A DNA stretch of 64,000 nucleotides from Pontibacter anaerobius (lineage in GTDB: Bacteria > Bacteroidota > Bacteroidia > Cytophagales > Hymenobacteraceae): positions 186,001 to 250,000 of the forward strand of contig NZ_JAPFQO010000001.1 of assembly GCF_026241195.1 (NCBI RefSeq), read 5' to 3'. How positions within the stretch are numbered: the stretch's first letter is position 1; each line of letters begins with the position of its first letter. The translations under genes were made by a program, and so were the position numbers. Positions 32,303 to 43,200 of the stretch are shown one piece after another. The notes below the pieces were generated by a model. It worked only from the letters and a program-made list of their open reading frames with translations. It did not search any database and was not told the origin of the DNA.

Positions 32303-34681
32303 ATGAAAAAAGCATTACTACTTTTCGCCGCTGTTCTCGCTGCTTTTGCCGCCGAGGCGCAAAACAAGTTGCTGTTTGAGGAGAAAACAGCTGAAGCGTA
32401 CCTGCTCAAGTATGGCACCGGTTCCAGAGCAAGCCAGGCGCAACTCAACAGCATCGTCAACATACTTAAAGAGCATGAGGTAACCACCCGCAGCAGCAGA
32501 CCGCCACGCCAGCCAGAGTTTACGCTCCGTTTTGAACAGCAGGCGCAGGTTACTGATGCTGGCGATAAGCTGCAACTAAAGGTGCAGGTGGGAAAAGTGC
32601 AGGTAAGCGGCAGCACCGATTACAAAGGCTTTGACCTGAGCGATGCCCTGCTGCCAGACAAGTATAAAGCCAAGGTGCAGCTGCTGAACGGGCAGAACAA
32701 GGTAGTGCAGGTATACGACCGCACAGTGACGCTGAAGCCAAATGGCGTGGCGCTGCTGCAGGAGCAGATACCAGACACTGCCGCCAACCAAAGCTATAAG
32801 CTACAGGTGGTGGAGGAGCAGGTGGAGTATACTTCTTTGGATGTGCAGCAACTGCAAGAGCAGCTTGGTCTGGTGCGGGCATACTTTGCCGCCGACGCCA
32901 AAGTGTTGCAGGCTTTAAAAGAGGTAGCGCTTATACTTCCGGATGACATTGATCGCCTGCCCCTGCACGACCGCAGGCTGCATGAACTGGAGAAACAGTA
33001 TGAGTTTCTGAAAAAGGAGAACTACACCGAAAAGCTCCACCTGAAGCAGCAGGACCCGCAACGCCTGAAGTATAAAATGGAGCAGCTGCAGCAGGTGTTG
33101 GAGGAGCGCCGTAAGGCCATCAATTATACGTTGGCAACCATCCATGAGCATTTCTATAACCGTGGGGTGAGCCTGCTGAAGGGGGGCAACGCCTCGGTGG
33201 CACAGACATACTTTGCCAAATCAGTAGAGGCCAACCCGAACTTTGCCCCGGCCCACGTGCAGCTGGCGCGCATCGACCTGCGCAATGGCTACATCCGGGA
33301 GGCCACCAACCGCACCCGCGACGTGCTCACCCGCATGCGCGTAGACCCGCAGACCGAGCAAATGGCCCTGGCGCTGGCGCATGATATTTACAGCGCGCAT
33401 ATTACTGAAGGAAACCGTTTTACCACCCGCGGAGAGTATAGCAATGCGTTGGAGGCTTACGCTGAGGCCCGTGACTTGTGCAGCACCATAGGCGGTTTGC
33501 GTTGCAACATGCAGGCTTTGAACGATGGCGAGGCAAGGGCGGCCACCGGCGTGTATCGAAGTATGGTGGATAACGGCAAACGCCTGTTGTCGCGCAACGA
33601 CCTGCAGGAGGCGGAGCGTGTGACGCAGCAGGCTTTAACTTTCCAGCGAGACTATGACTACGTGCTGCACCAGGCCACTGAGGCCAGCGACCTGCTGAAC
33701 CAGGTGAAGTTCCAGTACTACCTGGGCTTTATAGATGAGGGCAAGCGTTTGCTGGCACAGCAGAACCACCGGGCGGCCCTGGGGCAGTTTGAGGAAGCAC
33801 TGGTATTGGAGCAAAACTATACTTTCAGGCCGATACAGGAGCTGAGGCCGCTGTCGCAGCGGGCGGCTAAGCCGGTGCTGCTGGCAATGCTAACTGAAGG
33901 CTACGAGCAGGCGATGCAGAACAGGCTGAGCCATGCCCGCCAAACGGCGGCAGACGCTACCTCTATGCAGGAACGTTACGCACTGGTGCAGGATGCTGAG
34001 GTGCAGAGCAAGTATAAACTGCTGCGCGAGCGCATCTTTACCCAGGAGTGCATTAACACCCAGGCTGTCTACGACAAGCACTTCCAGAATGCCCGCGAGC
34101 TGATCAGCCAGAAGAAGTATATCGCTGCCGACCAGGCGTACGAGGCGGCTATACGGGCGGCTGATGAGAAGTCGGAGTGTGGTATTGCGACCTTCACGGC
34201 TAAAGACGGCAGGACTTCTATTGCTGCAGCGGCTTCCTATCAGCGTAAACTGGAGGAGGCCAGCCACCTGATCAGCAGAAAAAGTTATAATGAAGCGATT
34301 GCGGTGTACGAGGAGGCAAAGGCATTTTACCTGGCGCAGCAGGTGAATAAGTTTGGGCTGGACCACATCTCGCTCTTCAACTTCGCCAAAGACCATACGA
34401 TGCAGCCATTCACTGCCGCCGTGGTGGGGTATTACGCCAACGAAGGGGAGGAGCAGGTTTCCATCCAGCTCCTGACGCTGTTGCTGGAGAAAGGCTACCG
34501 CAAAGGCAAGACCAAGAAAGTGCAGCAGCAACTGGGGCAGCAACTGGCGCTGAAGGATGTGCAGCAGGGGCAGCTGCAGGATGCCAAGGTGCTTTCCGTA
34601 AAGTATAGCCAGAATAACCGCGACCTGAAGAAACTGAAGAAGGCTTACGAGAAAGAGCGGAAGCGGCTGGGGAAAGGATAA
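32303..34681 (+). CDS. Secreted TPR-repeat protein, function unknown
   Basis: The frame opens at 32243, but the ATG at 32303 gives a clear signal peptide (MKKALLLFAAVLAAFAAEAQ) and a 792-residue product. After an N-terminal beta-rich part (about 50-170) comes a charged coiled-coil stretch (about 200-270) and then many helical repeats of TPR type, for example GNASVAQTYFAKSVEANPNFAPAHVQLAR, GEYSNALEAYAEARDL and KSYNEAIAVYEEAKAFY. No enzyme motif is seen. It is probably a periplasmic or outer-membrane-associated scaffold. The gene stands alone, divergent from the Ldh gene, and contains several AAGTATAAA words. Confidence 0.8.
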   Translation: MKKALLLFAAVLAAFAAEAQNKLLFEEKTAEAYLLKYGTGSRASQAQLNSIVNILKEHEVTTRSSRPPRQPEFTLRFEQQAQVTDAGDKLQLKVQVGKVQVSGSTDYKGFDLSDALLPDKYKAKVQLLNGQNKVVQVYDRTVTLKPNGVALLQEQIPDTAANQSYKLQVVEEQVEYTSLDVQQLQEQLGLVRAYFAADAKVLQALKEVALILPDDIDRLPLHDRRLHELEKQYEFLKKENYTEKLHLKQQDPQRLKYKMEQLQQVLEERRKAINYTLATIHEHFYNRGVSLLKGGNASVAQTYFAKSVEANPNFAPAHVQLARIDLRNGYIREATNRTRDVLTRMRVDPQTEQMALALAHDIYSAHITEGNRFTTRGEYSNALEAYAEARDLCSTIGGLRCNMQALNDGEARAATGVYRSMVDNGKRLLSRNDLQEAERVTQQALTFQRDYDYVLHQATEASDLLNQVKFQYYLGFIDEGKRLLAQQNHRAALGQFEEALVLEQNYTFRPIQELRPLSQRAAKPVLLAMLTEGYEQAMQNRLSHARQTAADATSMQERYALVQDAEVQSKYKLLRERIFTQECINTQAVYDKHFQNARELISQKKYIAADQAYEAAIRAADEKSECGIATFTAKDGRTSIAAAASYQRKLEEASHLISRKSYNEAIAVYEEAKAFYLAQQVNKFGLDHISLFNFAKDHTMQPFTAAVVGYYANEGEEQVSIQLLTLLLEKGYRKGKTKKVQQQLGQQLALKDVQQGQLQDAKVLSVKYSQNNRDLKKLKKAYEKERKRLGKG

Positions 34682-34691
34682 GTAGTAAACA

Positions 34692-35178
34692 GGCTTTCAG
34701 CCGCTGCTTTCTGTAACTGGAAGCAAGCTATACTTATTAGCCGCTGCTGATCCTCGGTCTTACAAGCCTATCGTTTCATCTTTGGCAGTGGCTCCCTCAC
34801 GGCTGGGAGGCTCCTACCCCCACCCAAGGACTGGGAACAGTTTTCGATAGCCATCGCTATACCACTTGAACCGGGCTCCCTCTCCTGTTCTTAGGAGAGG
34901 GCTGGGGAGAGGTCAAACTCCCCTCTTTGGACAAGGAGGGGTAGGAGTGGTTGGATAATCCCCCTCCTCGGAGGGGCTGGGGTGGATTCATCGTCCCCTC
35001 ACTCTGAACTTCCAGCAAAGATGAGGCTAATCGGCAGCAGAACTCAACCTGATGCCTCCGGCCTCAGTGAAGTCGGAGACTTCACACCATTGGTAAGACA
35101 TGCGTCCGGAGACGCGCGCCAGAAGAAGTTTATAGTTGTAGGGACAGATAGCAAGCGTAGCGCTGAGGGGCAGGGGTG
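34692..35178. repeat. Repeat-rich non-coding block B
   Basis: The 505-base gap between the TPR gene and ppx has no supported gene. It carries modules of the same family as block A, mostly in inverted orientation: a GCTGCTGATCCTCGGTCTTAC module (34742-34762), GATAGCCATCGC (34847), palindromes of the GGAGAGGG and CCCCTCC type (34870-34985), and a complement of the 29965-30000 module at about 35147-35178 (GCGTAGCGCTGAGGGG). Confidence 0.7.
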
Positions 35179-35187
35179 CAGGGATAC

Positions 35188-36129
35188 TTACTGTCGCCCC
35201 TGCAGCATCTCGTACAGCACGCCTTCTTTCAGGGCGAAGGACGATACCCGGATCTCCTGCAGGTTATACTTCTGCAGCACGAAATCCGCGGCTATACTTG
35301 CCAGCACGATCATGTCCACGCGCATTTCCAGCATGCCGGGTATGGCCAGGCGTTCCTCGTGGTTCTTGCGGAGCAGGTCCTCGTGGATGCTGTAGTAATC
35401 TTCGATGCTTATACTTGAAGCCGGTGGTACACTTTGCTGGCGCGAAGTATCGCCTTTGCGGAGAGCATCCATGTCGCAGAGGGTGTCGAAGGTGCCGGAG
35501 GAGCCGACTAGTATGGTTGGTTTATACTTGGCCACGGCTTCGGTGAGGGGCTGCAGGCGCTCGTCCAGGTATACTTTTTCGGCGGTTATACTTTCGGCTG
35601 GGATAGGATCAGCGGTAAAAAACTTATCCATGAGGCGCTGCGCTCCCAGCTCAAAGCTCTGCTTCCAGAAGATCTCGTGTTGGTTGCAAAGTATAAACTC
35701 TACGCTGCCGCCGCCGATGTCCATAATCAGGGCTGTCTGCTCGTCCAGCACACCGGCAAAGCGCACTCCGTAGTAGATCAGTTCTGCCTCGCGGGCACCG
35801 TTTATCACCTCTACCTGTATGTCGGTTTGCTTGTAGATTTCCTTCACGAAAGCATCGCCGTTGCTGGCGTTGCGCACCATGCTGGTTGCCATGGCACGTA
35901 CTGTTTTCGCTCCAAACTCATCTATGGTTTTGCGGAAGTCGCGTAACGTTTTCAGGGCACGCTCTGAGGCCTCTGCCGTAATGGCTCCGTTGCTGATACC
36001 GCCTTGCCCGAGCCTCACCGGTACTTTAGTTTTGTAAAGCTCCGTTAGTTGGCCCTGTTCATCCACCTCCGTTACCAGCAGGTGGAAGGTGTTGGTGCCC
36101 ATGTCGATTAGTGCGAGGCGGTTGGTCAT
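35188..36129 (-). CDS. Ppx/GppA family phosphatase
   Basis: A 313-residue protein of the exopolyphosphatase / pppGpp phosphatase family, with the actin-like fold. The phosphate-binding motifs are IDMGTNTFHLLV at the N-terminus, MATSMVRNASNG near residue 80, GAREAELIYYGV near 116 and IMDIGGGSVEFIL near 140. The short length (single domain) is typical of Bacteroidota members. It acts on polyphosphate and/or guanosine pentaphosphate. It is the last gene of a minus-strand series of three, with 34 bases to the barrel gene upstream. Confidence 0.9.
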   Translation of the reverse strand: MTNRLALIDMGTNTFHLLVTEVDEQGQLTELYKTKVPVRLGQGGISNGAITAEASERALKTLRDFRKTIDEFGAKTVRAMATSMVRNASNGDAFVKEIYKQTDIQVEVINGAREAELIYYGVRFAGVLDEQTALIMDIGGGSVEFILCNQHEIFWKQSFELGAQRLMDKFFTADPIPAESITAEKVYLDERLQPLTEAVAKYKPTILVGSSGTFDTLCDMDALRKGDTSRQQSVPPASSISIEDYYSIHEDLLRKNHEERLAIPGMLEMRVDMIVLASIAADFVLQKYNLQEIRVSSFALKEGVLYEMLQGRQ

Positions 36130-36163
36130 AAATAAAGGTTCTTTTGGAGGATGTGCTAATGGA

Positions 36164-36832
36164 CTATTGGTTTTTAATAGTATAGGCTATACCCAACAGT
36201 AAATTGGTTGAGCGTGTTTTCATATCACTATTAACGGATTCAGAAGCTTTGCTTATATTGTATAGGCCAAGGTTTTGCCGGAGTTCAAGTGTCAGCATTG
36301 AATTGTTATTTATTGGCATCCCGGCGCCTAAGCCCGCTGTTAAGCCTAAGTCAAGCCTATTATAGTGTTCTATATTCGAGAAAGTTGTTGAGCTAACAGC
36401 CTTCGCTTTATCAACTTGCTGTATTAAATAACCCAAGTAGGGGCCTGCGTTTATATAAAATTTAGCCTTATTGCCATAGGTAACTCTTGCTAGCACAGGT
36501 AAAACTAGGTAATCGAAGTTTGAGTGAGCTTTGGTTGTGCTGGGGGTAGTACCTGTTGGATCTACATAGTGTAACTTAAATCTCGTACTTTTTCGTTCGT
36601 AAAGAAGCCCGGAATGTAATGACAGAGCATCTGTAATACCATATGTGAATGATACTCCTGCCGTAAAGCCTATTCCTGGATCCCGTACTAGTTGGCTATC
36701 ATGGTCGTTGCCACGCAATGAGCTGTGGTTGACACCGCCCTCTATACCTATACTTAAATTGTTGCTTTGAGCGAAAGACACTGTGGAGCCTAGCGCAAAC
36801 ATGGCTCCCAACACGATTAAAAATTTGTTCAT
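36164..36832 (-). CDS. Outer-membrane beta-barrel protein (PorT-like)
   Basis: The 222-residue product has a signal peptide (MNKFLIVLGAMFALGSTVSFA, cleavage near residue 21). Alternating hydrophobic strands follow, such as SIGIEGGVNHSS, GIGFTAGVSFTYGIT and KFYINAGPYLGYLI, ending with an aromatic-poor final strand LLLGIAYTIK. This is the pattern of the small outer-membrane barrel family PF13568. Function is unknown. Codon use is more AT-rich than in the flanking genes. Confidence 0.85.
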   Translation of the reverse strand: MNKFLIVLGAMFALGSTVSFAQSNNLSIGIEGGVNHSSLRGNDHDSQLVRDPGIGFTAGVSFTYGITDALSLHSGLLYERKSTRFKLHYVDPTGTTPSTTKAHSNFDYLVLPVLARVTYGNKAKFYINAGPYLGYLIQQVDKAKAVSSTTFSNIEHYNRLDLGLTAGLGAGMPINNNSMLTLELRQNLGLYNISKASESVNSDMKTRSTNLLLGIAYTIKNQ

Positions 36833-36891
36833 ATTGCTTTATAAAAGTACCAGCAAAATTAAAGACAACTCCAATAATAAAATGGTTTGCA

Positions 36892-37785
36892 CTACCTCCC
36901 CACCGATGTAAACCTGAAGAAAGTACCCAACGGCAGTTTGCGCTTGCCGCCATCCAGCAAGTATAACTCACCTAGTTCCTCGTTCTGCACCTGCTCGCCA
37001 AACGTTTCGCGCATCAGGTTGTCCAGCACCAGCGCCGAGAAGCCCATCGAGTAGAGGTTGATCACAAGGAAATAATCGCTACCGTCCAGCATCTCGCGGC
37101 AGAGCTTGATCATCTCGTTCAGCTCGTTCTCCAGCTGCCATTTCTCGTTGTTCGGGCCGCGGCCGTAGCTTGGCGGGTCCAGGATAATGCCGTTATACTT
37201 GTTGCCACGCTTCACCTCACGGCGGGCATACTTCATGGCGTCTTCCACAATCCAGCGCACGTTGTCCAGGTTGCTGGCCTCCATGTTGTCGCGGGCCCAG
37301 AAGTTCACCTGCTTAATGGAGTCGAGGTGGGTAACATCGGCGCCGGCGGCTTTGGCGGCCAGGGTGGCGGCACCAGTGTAGGCAAACATGTTCAGCACCT
37401 TCGGCTGCGGTGTTTTCAGCTTGCGGGTATTGTCGTAGATAAATTTCCAGTTACTGTCCTGCTCCGGGAAAAGGCCCACATGCTTAAAAGACGATAAACC
37501 AAGGCGGAAACGCAACTTCAGGTCGTTATATTGGTAGTTGATGAACCATTGCTCCGGCATTCCTTTCTTCAGCTTCCACTGGCCTTTTTCCTGGCTGCCT
37601 TTGTCGCGGGTGAACACGGCATTGGCCATGCGCTGCCACTCCTGCTCGGGCAGGTGCTTGTCCCAGATGGCCTGCGGCTCGGGGCGGGCTACATAGTACT
37701 GGCCGAAACGCTCCAGCTTCTCGAAATTTCCGGAATCAACCAACTCATAGTCAGCCCAATTTTCTATTGTAAGGAAGGAATACAT
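36892..37785 (-). CDS. Class I SAM-dependent methyltransferase (RlmI-like)
   Basis: The 297-residue product has a Rossmann methyltransferase domain. Motif I is VLNMFAYTGAATLAAKAAGA, followed by LDSIKQVNFWARDN, and the catalytic-type motif IILDPPSYGRG. The family (COG1092) includes 23S rRNA cytosine-5 methyltransferases. The N-terminal part (about 1-110) does not show a PUA domain that I can recognise. Substrate is unassigned. It is divergent from dapF with a 107-base gap. Confidence 0.85.
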   Translation of the reverse strand: MYSFLTIENWADYELVDSGNFEKLERFGQYYVARPEPQAIWDKHLPEQEWQRMANAVFTRDKGSQEKGQWKLKKGMPEQWFINYQYNDLKLRFRLGLSSFKHVGLFPEQDSNWKFIYDNTRKLKTPQPKVLNMFAYTGAATLAAKAAGADVTHLDSIKQVNFWARDNMEASNLDNVRWIVEDAMKYARREVKRGNKYNGIILDPPSYGRGPNNEKWQLENELNEMIKLCREMLDGSDYFLVINLYSMGFSALVLDNLMRETFGEQVQNEELGELYLLDGGKRKLPLGTFFRFTSVGR

Positions 37786-37892
37786 ATCTTTGTCGTTTAT
37801 TTCAGGCTCGGTAGCCGGTTAGCGGTAAAATTACGCATTATCCGCCTAACCTTAAAAAGGCACGAAGCCGCCATTCTATTTGTTTCAGTTAT

Positions 37893-38669
37893 ATGGCAAC
37901 CAGCTTTTATAAATATCAGGGCACGGGCAACGACTTCGTGATGATCGACAACCGGAAGCTTACCTTCCCCGCAGATGACGAGGCATTGGTAAAGCAACTC
38001 TGCGACCGCCGTATGGGTATCGGTGCGGATGGTCTCATACTGCTGCAGGATCATCCCGACTATGACTTCGAGATGGTGTACTTCAACGCCGATGGCCGCC
38101 TGGGCTCCATGTGCGGGAACGGTGCGCGCTGCACGGTTCGGTTCGCTAAGCAATTGGGTGTAATCGAGGATGTGGCTTGTTTTCTGGCCGCCGACGGCGA
38201 GCACCAGGCAAGTATAGAGCGCGATGAGATTCACCTGAAAATGAACGATGTGCAGGGCGTGGAGAAGATAGGGGAGGATTATTACCTGAATACCGGCTCA
38301 CCGCATTACATTCGTTTTGTAGATGACGTGGAGAACCTGGATGTATACACTGAAGGCCGCGCCATTCGCTATAACGACCGTTTTAAGGCTGTAGGCACCA
38401 ACGTGAACTTTGTGCAGCGCCTCGGCGAGAACGAGATTTTTGTGCGCACCTACGAGCGGGGCGTGGAAGACGAAACCCTATCGTGCGGAACCGGCGTGAC
38501 GGCTGCAGCGCTGGTGGCAGGTATAAAAGGCATGCAGTCGCCGTTGAAAGTTAAAGTATTGGGCGGTGAGCTGCAGGTTGCATTCGAGAGAAACAGTGAT
38601 GGCAGCTTTAAGTATATCTACCTCATTGGCCCGGCCCGGCTGGTGTTTACCGGTAGTATCACCATTTAA
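37893..38669 (+). CDS. dapF: Diaminopimelate epimerase
   Basis: Converts LL- to meso-diaminopimelate for lysine and peptidoglycan. The 258-residue product has both catalytic cysteines: C74 in SMCGNGARC and C198 in LSCGTGVTA. It also has KYQGTGNDFVMIDN at the start and RRMGIGADGLILL. Length is typical. A hairpin terminator lies about 135 bases after the stop. Confidence 0.95.
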   Translation: MATSFYKYQGTGNDFVMIDNRKLTFPADDEALVKQLCDRRMGIGADGLILLQDHPDYDFEMVYFNADGRLGSMCGNGARCTVRFAKQLGVIEDVACFLAADGEHQASIERDEIHLKMNDVQGVEKIGEDYYLNTGSPHYIRFVDDVENLDVYTEGRAIRYNDRFKAVGTNVNFVQRLGENEIFVRTYERGVEDETLSCGTGVTAAALVAGIKGMQSPLKVKVLGGELQVAFERNSDGSFKYIYLIGPARLVFTGSITI

Positions 38670-38803
38670 GATATAGTTTATAGGCTAGTTCGAACTACAC
38701 AGCCCAATACAGTTAGGCCAGGCAAAGGTACAAGTTGCCAATTCGCGCCAGCGGATCGGAATAACAACCCAAGTGTGTTAAACCGTAACCTAGCTATAAA
38801 GCG

Positions 38804-38844
38804 AGACTTCCGGCAAGTATAAATTGCCGGGAGTCTTTTCTTTT
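38804..38844 (+). terminator. Hairpin terminator after dapF
   Basis: A 13-base stem (38804-38816 with 38824-38836, one G-T pair) is followed by a T-rich run. The loop is GTATAAA, so the word AAGTATAAA spans the loop and the top of the left arm. Confidence 0.85.
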
Positions 38845-38877
38845 TGTAGCTTGATGCAAGTATAAAAGTATAAACCC

Positions 38878-39393
38878 GTGTTCCTGAAAGCTGACCAAAC
38901 CTACCTCCGCGCCCTCGAGCCGACAGATCTGGACTTCCTGTACTCCCTCGAAAACGATACCGCTGTGTGGCATGTGGGCAACACGCTTACGCCTTACTCT
39001 AAATTTGTGCTGGAGGCCTATCTCGAAAACGCCGCTCTAGACATTTATACTGTAAAGCAGCTGCGCCTGGTCATCTGCAACAGCAACGATGAAGCCGTAG
39101 GAGCCATCGATTTGTTCGACTTTGACCCGCTGCACCGCCGGGCCGGGGTAGGCATTGTTATACTTGCTGATCATCGCGGCAATGGCCATGCCCGGGAGGC
39201 GCTGCAGTTGCTGTTGGACTACTGCCAAAGCAAGCTGCAGTTGCATCAGGTATACTGCTCCGTTACTGCCACTAACCTGCCAAGTATAAACCTCTTCACC
39301 CAGTCCGGTTTTGAGAAGGTAGGGGTGCGGAAGGAGTGGCTGAGAACGCTGGATGGCTGGGAGGATGTGGTGGAGTTTCAGCGGTTGTTTTAA
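38878..39393 (+). CDS. GNAT family N-acetyltransferase
   Basis: A 171-residue acetyl-CoA-dependent acyltransferase. The fold is visible as YLRALEPTDLDFLYSLEND at the start, GAIDLFDFD, then the acetyl-CoA loop VILADHRGNGHAREAL and NLPSINLFTQSGFEKVG near the end, as in RimJ/SpeG-like members. Substrate is unknown. The start is a GTG; an in-frame ATG 24 bases upstream runs at once into a stop. Two AAGTATAAA-type words lie immediately before the start. Confidence 0.88.
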   Translation: MFLKADQTYLRALEPTDLDFLYSLENDTAVWHVGNTLTPYSKFVLEAYLENAALDIYTVKQLRLVICNSNDEAVGAIDLFDFDPLHRRAGVGIVILADHRGNGHAREALQLLLDYCQSKLQLHQVYCSVTATNLPSINLFTQSGFEKVGVRKEWLRTLDGWEDVVEFQRLF

Positions 39394-39434
39394 TGATCTG
39401 GCCTTTGTAGTGGCTGTATGGGGGCATTAACTGG

Positions 39435-39970
39435 TCCAACTACTCCTGTCCCTCCTTGTCTAAGGCGGGGAATTTTTACTCCACCACGGCCCTTTCCTAA
39501 AAACAGGAGAGGGAGCTTCTGCAGTTGTAAACCCACCCCTAACCCCTCCGAGGAGGGGAATCATGCTTGTCCTATAGCAAAGGCAGCAGCTACCGAAAAC
39601 TGATCCCAGTCTTTCCGTGGGGGTAGGGGCGCTCTTTATACGAGGGCCCCTACCCCCAAGACGAGCCCTCCCGGGCTGGAGGGAGCCAAGGCTAGAGATA
39701 AAACTATAGGTATGTGTGACTGAGGATCAGCGATAGCTAGAAAGGATAGCTTGGATCAAGTTGAAGGAAACGGCAGCCACGAAGTATAGCTGAAGTATAA
39801 ATATGGCTTTTCTAGCCAGTTGAGTTACAAACGCAACACCATTATAGGACACATGTCTGAAGACTTGCGCCAGAAGGGGAAAGTATAAACTAACAGACAC
39901 AAGTATTGCGGATTAGGAAATCTGCAGCAGAAAGGTTTCGGACAGGAATGCCTAGAACAGCGGGAGGATC
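39435..39970. repeat. Repeat-rich non-coding block C
   Basis: The 860-base gap before secA has no supported gene; a short frame at 39418-39603 runs across repeats only. Modules shared with block A appear in the same order: CCCCTCCGAGGAGGGG (about 39544-39559), CTGATCCCAGTCTTTCCG (39600-39617), the GGGGGTAGGGGC arm (39619-39630), the 17-base right arm (39641-39657) and the GGCTGGAGGGAGCCAAG region. The 95-base loop of block A is replaced here by a short inverted remnant. Modules matching block E follow (39820-39965). Confidence 0.75.
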
Positions 39971-40253
39971 AGCAGCAACTATCAACTACAACCAGGAAGC
40001 CAAACAAAAAGTATAACCTCCCCCAAAATCGAACTTCTGCCACTATGCCACATGTTACCTATTATGGCATAGCTGATTAGGCCCTATAGCGTTAAATAGA
40101 AAAACCACTATACTTTATCGGTAATTATGGCAGATGGTCTGAGCACCGTTTGTTCTGGTATTGTTTTAGTACAGAACGTTAGATATATCGGAAAAACAGC
40201 TATTTTTGACGATATTGCAAACAGAAGAATTCATTTAAGAACAACATATACAG

Positions 40254-43200
40254 ATGTTTGATTTTTTCGGTAAAACCGTTGCGAAACTATTCGGTACCAA
40301 GTCCGACAGAGATATAAAGGAGGTATTGCCTTACGTATCTAAAGTAAACGAAGAGTACGCCAAGCTTAACACATTAACTGATGACCAGCTTCGTCAGAAA
40401 ACCTTTGAGATTAAAGGCATCATTGATGAGCGCCTGAAGTCTATTGATGAGAAGATTGCGGCACTGCACAAGCGCATTGCCGACGAGCCGGAGCTGAACA
40501 TTGTGCAGAAGGAGAACATCTTCTCGGAGATTGATGAGCTGGAGAAAGAGCGAAACAAGGAGCTGGAAGTAGTGCTGATGGAAGTGCTGCCAACCGGCTT
40601 TGCTGTTGTAAAGGAAACTGCCCGCCGCTGGAAGGAGAATGGCCAGCTGGTGGTGACCGCCACCGATCATGACCGCATGATCGCGGCCCGCAAGCCGAAC
40701 GTGCAGATCGAGGAAGATAAAGCCACCTGGGCAAACAGATGGCTGGCTGCCGGTAACGAGATCGTTTGGGACATGCTGCACTACGATGTACAGCTGATCG
40801 GTGGTATCGTGCTGCACCAGGGTAAGATCTCCGAGATGGCCACAGGTGAAGGTAAAACGCTGGTAGCAACGCTGCCTGCCTACCTTAACGCCCTTGCCAA
40901 GCGCGGTGTGCACGTGGTAACCGTGAACGACTACCTTGCCAAGCGTGACTCCGAGTGGATGGCGCCTTTGTTCGAGTTCCACGGCCTGACAATCGACTGT
41001 ATCGACAAGCACCAGCCAAACTCTGAGGCCCGCCGCAACGCCTATAAAGCAGACATCACCTACGGTACCAACAACGAGTTCGGCTTTGATTACCTGCGCG
41101 ACAACATGGCCCGCGAGCCACAGGACCTCGTGCAGCGCAAGCACCATTATGCCATGGTCGATGAGGTGGACTCGGTATTGATTGACGATGCCCGTACGCC
41201 ACTGATCATTTCCGGCCCTGTGCCGCGTGGCGATGAACATGAATTCTATCAGCTGAAGCCACGCATCTCTATGCTGGTGGATGCGCAGCGCAAAGTAGTG
41301 CAGAACTTCCTGACAGAGGCCAAGCGCCTGATCAAGGAAGGAAATACGCAGGAGGGTGGCCTGGCCTTGTTCCGTGCTTACCGTGGTCTGCCAAAAAGCA
41401 AGCCATTGATCAAATTCCTGAGTGAGACAGGCAACCGCGCGATCATGCAGAAAGTGGAGAACTTCTACCTGCAGGATAACTCCCGCCAGATGCCGGAGGC
41501 CGACGAGCCGCTATACTTCACCATCGACGAAAAGCACAACCAGATCGAGCTTACTGAGAAAGGTGTTGACCTGATTACAGGCCAGGGCGAGGATCCGAAC
41601 TTCTTCATTATGCCAGATATCGGTATGGAGATCGCTGAGATCGAGAATAATAATTCCATCTCGCATGAGGAGCAGCTCCACGCTAAAGAGAAACTGATCG
41701 CCGACTTCCAGGAGAAATCAAAGCGCATCCATACTATCAACCAGTTGCTGAAGGCTTATACTTTGTTCGAGAAGGACACGGAGTATATCGTAACCCCGGA
41801 TAATAAGGTGAAGATCGTGGATGAGCAAACAGGCCGTGTGATGGAAGGCCGCCGTTACTCCGATGGTTTGCACCAGGCAATTGAGGCGAAGGAAAACGTA
41901 AAGGTAGAGGATGCCACGCAGACCTACGCCACCGTTACGCTGCAGAACTACTTCCGTATGTACCACAAGCTTTCCGGTATGACGGGTACTGCCGAAACAG
42001 AGGCAGGCGAGTTCTGGGATATCTATAAGCTGGACGTGGTGGTGATCCCAACAAACCGCCCTATCGCCAGAAAAGACGAGCACGACAAAGTATACAAAAC
42101 CGTTCGTGAGAAGTATAATGCCGTTGCCGATGAGATCGTACAGCTGACAGAAGCTGGCCGTCCGGTGCTGGTAGGTACTACTTCGGTAGAGATATCGGAG
42201 CTTTTGAGCCGTATGCTGAAGCTGCGTAACATCAAGCACCAGGTTCTGAACGCCAAAATGCACCAGAAGGAGGCCGAGGTGGTAGCCGAAGCCGGTAAGC
42301 CTGGCACCGTAACCATCGCCACGAACATGGCCGGTCGTGGTACCGACATTAAGCTTACGCGGGAGTCTAAGGGGGCGGGTGGTCTGGCCATCATTGGTAC
42401 CGAACGCCACGAGTCCCGTCGCGTTGACCGCCAGCTGCGTGGTCGTGCCGGCCGCCAGGGAGACCCGGGTTCTTCCCAGTTCTTCGTGAGTTTGGAAGAT
42501 AACCTGATGCGCCTGTTCGGATCTGACCGTATTGCCCGCCTGATGGACCGCATGGGGCTTGAGGAAGGAGAGGTGATTCAGCACTCTATGATCACGAACT
42601 CTATAGAGCGTGCGCAGAAGAAAGTGGAGGAGAACAACTTCGGTATGCGTAAGCGCCTGCTGGAGTATGACGACGTAATGAACGCACAGCGTGAAGTGGT
42701 GTACAAGCGCCGCAGAAACGCCCTGTATGGCGAGCGCCTGGAGCTGGATATCTGGAACATGATCTACGATATCAGCGAGGACGTGATCGTAAGCTACAAG
42801 AACATCAGCGATTACGAGAACTTCCAGCTGCATGTACTGCGTGTGTTCGGCATCGAGTCTTCTATCACAGAGGATGAGTTTAAGTCTACGCAGGCAAACC
42901 AACTGGCAGAGCGTCTGTACAACGAGGCCCTGAACCACTATTTGAACAGAAACAAGCAGATCGGGGAGCAGGCTTACCCAATCATCGCCGATATTCACCA
43001 GAACCGCGGGCCGATGATCGAGAACGTGGCCGTGCCGTTTACGGATGGCAAGCGCCAGTTGGCAGCCGTAGCCAACCTCACCAAGGCTTTCGAAACAAAA
43101 GGTCTGGAGCTGATCCGCGCCATGGAGAAGATCATCACGCTGGGCACCATAGACCAGGCCTGGACAGAGCACCTGCGCCAGATGGACGATCTGAAGCAGT

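Noticed and set aside
34982..35395. 137-codon frame between the TPR gene and ppx
   Set aside because: It crosses repeat modules and the end of ppx on the other strand and has no recognisable protein features.
39418..39603. 61-codon frame in block C
   Set aside because: It consists of translated palindromic repeats (proline- and arginine-rich) and has no support as a gene.
40201..40208. TATTTTTG as a -7 element of secA
   Set aside because: It matches the -7 consensus, but no TTTG-like element lies at the required distance, so it is not listed as a promoter.
41718..43172. Long open frame on the strand opposite secA (484 codons)
   Set aside because: It lies wholly opposite secA, has no family resemblance, and its length follows from the codon bias of the real gene. 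The same applies to antisense frames over rpoB, htrA (48863-50014) and the M20 gene (45180-46187).
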